DNA from: Aphodosoma sp045126975
Lineage (GTDB): Bacteria > Bacteroidota > Bacteroidia > Bacteroidales > Paludibacteraceae
Assembly (NCBI GenBank): GCA_045126975.1
Contig: JBGVPL010000001.1
Span: forward strand, 1 to 64,000
Length of the DNA stretch: 64,000 nucleotides
Direction: 5' to 3'
Shown: piece after piece, positions 60,879 through 64,000 of the stretch
How positions within the stretch are numbered: position 1 is the stretch's first letter
Layout of the letters: each line of letters starts with the position of its first letter
Made by a program: the position numbers and the translations under genes
Notes under the pieces: model-generated
What the model was told of the DNA's origin: nothing
What the model saw: only the letters and a program-made list of their open reading frames with translations
Database searches by the model: none

Positions 60879-61082
60879 TTAATAAATGTTTTGATTGTCT
60901 TTGTCGTCTTGCTGGTTAAATTCTGAATCGGTCGAATTTTCTGAATCGAGGGTATCTAGTTCAGATTGTTTATTAGGATCCCATTTTGTACTCCACAAGA
61001 GTCGGAATCCTCGTCGTTGTTTACATTCTTCTGGCGTTAGAATGGCTGATTTTTTAATTACGATGTTTCGTTTTGTTTTCAT
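60879..61082 (-). CDS. Possible small hypothetical protein
   Basis: 67 residues, basic N-terminal half (MKTKRNIVIKKSAILTPEEC) and an acidic, Ser/Asp/Gln-rich C-terminal half (DTLDSENSTDSEFNQQDDKD). No family is recognised. It lies upstream of the nuclease promoter on the same strand; its stop is close to the -33 element, so it would be a separate transcript. The codon use looks plausible, but it may not be a real gene. Confidence 0.4.
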   Translation of the reverse strand: MKTKRNIVIKKSAILTPEECKQRRGFRLLWSTKWDPNKQSELDTLDSENSTDSEFNQQDDKDNQNIY

Positions 61083-61620
61083 ACTGATTATAGTTTTAAT
61101 TGGTTTGATATTTTATCGATTGAAAAAAGGAAGCCCCCCTATATATAATACGAATATCGATTTTAATTTCGGAGAATTTTATTTGTTATTATAAACAGAT
61201 AAAAACATTTTTTAACATTGGTAATTTTATTATTTTATTGATTGTTAGATTTTTATTTTGATTTATTGGGTTAGTATAGTGGTGCAATATACCTAAAACT
61301 TTAACGTTTGTTTACTAAACTTTAACTTATTTTAAGATAAAAATCGTGTATAAAGATGATTTTTTAGCCTGTTTTTGCTTGAAAAAGCACTAATTTAGAG
61401 CTAAAATTGGCTTGTTTTTTAGTGTGATTTTTCGAGAAATCGTCATATTTTGTAGAAAAAAGGAAATATTTTGGCAGTTTTCTTCGGTATATGTTGCTTG
61501 AAGTTTGCTTGAGGTAAGGTGGAAAAATTGGTACAGAATGAGTGGGTGGGGAGTCGAGAAATAGATGTTTTTAGGGGAAGGGTTAGTTGTGTTTTGTCTG
61601 TATAGAAATGGGGTTAAATG
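61083..61620. other. Non-coding gap between the cassette and lon
   Basis: No convincing gene in 538 bases. It contains the direct repeat AAACTTTAAC at 61296-61305 and 61317-61326 (period 21), the right cassette-flanking repeat at 61469-61512 and a G-rich stretch (61510-61615). Confidence 0.55.
61469..61512 (+). repeat. Right imperfect direct repeat flanking the cassette
   Basis: TTTTGGCAGTTTTCTT, then CGGTATATGTT, then GCTTGAAGTTTGCTTG, matching 57896-57929 in the same orientation. Confidence 0.6.
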
Positions 61621-61666
61621 AAAAAAGAGGCTGTGTCTGAATTTTGACACAGCCTCTTTTTTTTGT
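61621..61666. terminator. Terminator of lon (usable in both directions)
   Basis: A 17-bp stem (61621-61637 with 61646-61662), loop TGAATTTT, with an A6 and a T run on opposite ends. Confidence 0.93.
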
Positions 61667-61672
61667 TGTGTG

Positions 61673-64000
61673 TTACTTCTCGATGGCGATTGAGAGGGCA
61701 TCTGCCATGTTGCGGACGAAGTGGAATTGGAGGCCATCGAGGTATTCTTGTTGGATTTCGTTCACATCTTTTTGGTTATCAACGCAGAGAATAATCTCTT
61801 TGATACCAGCACGTTTGGCTGCAAGGATTTTCTCTTTTATACCACCCACAGGGAGAAGTTTGCCACGAAGGGTGATTTCGCCAGTCATAGCAAGACGGTT
61901 TTTAACCTTACGACCTGTAAAACTTGAAACCAAAGCAGTGAGGATTGCAATACCAGCCGATGGTCCGTCTTTTGGAATAGCACCTTCTGGCACGTGAATA
62001 TGCACACTGTGGTTTTCGAGGTCTTCATCACTGATACCTAATTGCTTGTTGTGAGATTTGATATATTCGAGAGCCAATTGAGCCGACTCTTTCATCACGT
62101 CGCCAAGATTACCAGTGAGCGAGAGTTTACCGCCCTTTTGAGTGTTGATAGACGACTCGATATAGAGAATTTCGCCACCCACTTGAGTCCAAGCCAAGCC
62201 TGTAACTACACCGCAATATTCGCTGATGTCGTACATATCGTGGTCGATGTGCGACACGCCGAGATATTCTTGAAGACTATCAGGCTTGATAGTTGTAGTG
62301 AACTCAGGGTCAATAGCGATGTTTTTAGCCACTTTGCGCATGATTTTAGCAATAGTGCGGTCGAGTGAGCGGACACCACTTTCGCGAGTGTAGTTGTCGA
62401 TAATTGCACGTACGGCAGGTTTAGAGAACTTGAGTTGGTTCTTTTTGATACCGTGAATCTCAAGTTGTTTTGGTATGAGGTGGCGTGTTGCAATTTCGAT
62501 TTTTTCCTCTGTGATATAGCCACTAACCTCGATTAGCTCCATACGGTCGAGAAGCGGTTTAGAGATAGTATTGAGGTCGTTGGCAGTGGCGATGAAGAGC
62601 ACGTTAGACAAGTCGTAGTCGATATCGAGGAAATTGTCGTGGAACGCATTATTTTGTTCAGGGTCAAGCACTTCGAGAAGTGCAGATGCAGGGTCGCCTT
62701 TGAAGTCGGAATTGACTTTGTCGATTTCGTCGAGCACAAATACAGGGTTAGACGAGCCACATTTATTGAGATTTTGGATAATGCGACCAGGCATAGCACC
62801 GATGTAAGTGCGACGGTGACCACGGATTTCTGCTTCGTCGTGAAGACCACCGAGCGATACGCGTACGTATTTGCGACCAAGGGTTTCGGCAATAGACTTT
62901 CCGAGCGAAGTTTTACCAACTCCCGGAGGACCATAGAGGCAGATGATAGGCGATTTGAGGTCGCCTTTTAGTTTGAGCACAGCGAGGTGTTCGATGATGC
63001 GGTCTTTGACTTTCTCCATGCCAAAGTGGTCGCGGTCAAGCACTTTTTGTGCTTTTTTGAGGTCGAAATTGTCTTTAGTAAACTCGTTCCAAGGGAGATT
63101 AACGATAGTTTCGACGTAGGTAAGTTGAACAGAGAAATCAGGAGAGTTAGGGTGCATGCGCTCAAGTTTGCGCACTTCACGCTCAAAAGTTTCACGCACC
63201 TTGTCGCTCCATTTTTTAGATTTAGCCTTCTCTTTAAGAGCCTGTACGTCTTGACTTGCTGTGTCACCGCCCAACTCCTCTTGAATAGTCTTCATTTGTT
63301 GTTGAAGATAGTATTCGCGTTGTTGCTGGTCGATGTCGAGACGAGCTTTATTTTGGATAGAGGCTTTTATTTCAAGGAGTTGAGATTCTTTTGTGAGAAT
63401 ATCGAGAAGGAGGTAGCCACGCTCGGTGAGGTCGTTGAGTTCGAGGAGTTTTACCTTGTCGCTCAACGAGATGCTGAAGTTAGAGCAGATGAAATTGATG
63501 AGGCTAACAGGTTTTTCGATATTGCGGATAGCGAAAGTGGCTTCGTCGGGAATTGAATTAGAATTCTTGATTATGCGGATAGCCAACTCTTTGAGAGCTT
63601 CGACAAGAGCAGTGAATACTCGGTCGTCTTGTGCAGGCTCAATCTCATCCATGATATTTATTTTCACGGTATGGAAAGGCGATTCGCTGATCAATTCGGT
63701 GGCAGTGGCACGTTTTTTACCTTGAAGGATGACAGTTGTAGTGCCATCAGGCATTTCGAGTATGCGCACGATGCGAGCCACCGTACCCATAGGGTAGATG
63801 TCTTGCAAAGTAGGATTTTCGATTTTGGCATTTATTTGTGTACCGACAAAGAGTTCGCCCTCTTTTTGATATACTTCGCGCACCAAACGGAGACTCTTTT
63901 TGCGACCTACGGTGATAGGCATCACTACTTTAGGAAACAAAATCATATTGCGCAAAGGCAACAACGGGAGAATGTCGTTGTCTTGGCACTCGATTGGCGA
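61673..64000 (-). CDS. lon: ATP-dependent protease Lon (N-terminus beyond window)
   Basis: 775 codons are visible, with the 5' end cut by the right edge. The frame is open to base 64000 and reads ECQDNDILPLLPLRNMILFP, so the TTG at 63964 is internal. N-terminal substrate domain, coiled coil (about QQREYYLQQQMKTIQEELGG) and AAA+ module with Walker A GPPGVGKTS and Walker B PVFVLDEIDK. The proteolytic domain carries the catalytic Ser in PKDGPSAGI and the catalytic Lys in GGIKEKILAAKRAG. It degrades misfolded and regulatory proteins in the cytoplasm. It ends IAIEK, 7 bases from its terminator. Confidence 0.97.
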   Translation of the reverse strand, partial: SPIECQDNDILPLLPLRNMILFPKVVMPITVGRKKSLRLVREVYQKEGELFVGTQINAKIENPTLQDIYPMGTVARIVRILEMPDGTTTVILQGKKRATATELISESPFHTVKINIMDEIEPAQDDRVFTALVEALKELAIRIIKNSNSIPDEATFAIRNIEKPVSLINFICSNFSISLSDKVKLLELNDLTERGYLLLDILTKESQLLEIKASIQNKARLDIDQQQREYYLQQQMKTIQEELGGDTASQDVQALKEKAKSKKWSDKVRETFEREVRKLERMHPNSPDFSVQLTYVETIVNLPWNEFTKDNFDLKKAQKVLDRDHFGMEKVKDRIIEHLAVLKLKGDLKSPIICLYGPPGVGKTSLGKSIAETLGRKYVRVSLGGLHDEAEIRGHRRTYIGAMPGRIIQNLNKCGSSNPVFVLDEIDKVNSDFKGDPASALLEVLDPEQNNAFHDNFLDIDYDLSNVLFIATANDLNTISKPLLDRMELIEVSGYITEEKIEIATRHLIPKQLEIHGIKKNQLKFSKPAVRAIIDNYTRESGVRSLDRTIAKIMRKVAKNIAIDPEFTTTIKPDSLQEYLGVSHIDHDMYDISEYCGVVTGLAWTQVGGEILYIESSINTQKGGKLSLTGNLGDVMKESAQLALEYIKSHNKQLGISDEDLENHSVHIHVPEGAIPKDGPSAGIAILTALVSSFTGRKVKNRLAMTGEITLRGKLLPVGGIKEKILAAKRAGIKEIILCVDNQKDVNEIQQEYLDGLQFHFVRNMADALSIAIEK

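Noticed and set aside
60895..61194. Plus-strand open frame of 99 codons
   Set aside because: It overlaps the minus-strand small ORF, has no promoter, and its C-terminal half is low-complexity A/T-rich DNA.
63964..63964. TTG 63964 as the true start of lon
   Set aside because: The frame stays open to the window edge with family-typical residues (ECQDNDILPLLPLRNM).

Overview
The window is from a member of the Bacteroidetes, most likely the order Bacteroidales. Four things in the sequence point there: the promoters have the form TTTG-N19/20-TAnnTTTG (typically TAACTTTG); most genes lack a strong Shine-Dalgarno; the ribosomal and RNA polymerase proteins are Bacteroidales-like; and secreted proteins carry type IX-like C-terminal domains. 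The genus cannot be fixed from sequence alone. Most genes lie on the + strand, and the non-coding DNA is G+T-rich on that strand, so + is probably the leading strand.

1-15.1 kb is a core information-processing block: the end of rpiB, rpsU, a XerC/D recombinase, hpf, tRNA-Thr, tRNA-Tyr, tRNA-Thr, tuf, tRNA-Trp, secE, nusG, rplK, rplA, rplJ, rplL, rpoB and rpoC, closed by a perfect 16-bp terminator. 15.2-18.7 kb carries an MscS-type channel and an NfeD-like/flotillin pair. 18.7-24.2 kb is the rimP-nusA-infB operon followed by a CvpA-family gene. 24.3-31.6 kb has a short-chain dehydrogenase, a PspC-domain peptide and a five-gene MacB-type export cluster (ATPase, two permeases, adaptor, TolC-like outer-membrane factor).

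32-44 kb is dominated by a 3161-residue secreted LamG/BACON-like protein. A convergent, secreted lamin-tail-domain protein faces it, and both end in type IX-like C-termini. 44-52.7 kb holds asd, a TlpA-like lipoprotein, the two-step agmatine-to-putrescine pathway (aguA, aguB) with a lipoprotein between them, a U32 protein, a porin and a Gate-domain membrane protein. 52.8-57.7 kb is again translational: rpsF-rpsR-rplI, tRNA-Arg, rplM-rpsI and rpsB-tsf, with structured leaders. 58-61.1 kb is a minus-strand accessory cassette (a PD-(D/E)XK nuclease-like protein, an LRR_5 protein without a signal peptide and a possible small protein), bracketed by imperfect direct repeats. The window ends in lon, cut by the right edge.

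The most unusual feature is a network of short dispersed repeat words: heptads related to YAACTYT, AATTATGAATT/AATGCACAATTC words, AGACACGAG words, AAGGAAYAAGG words, GCTACTCGCTACT words, and a CCTCCCCT-gtttt-AGGGGAGG hairpin. They fill many intergenic regions, often right up to a start codon. They have also entered coding regions in frame: the short-chain dehydrogenase, infB, the TolC-like gene, the giant protein, the lamin-tail protein, aguA, the 3' end of asd, and two signal peptides. The LRR/nuclease cassette is the best candidate for an undescribed functional system.
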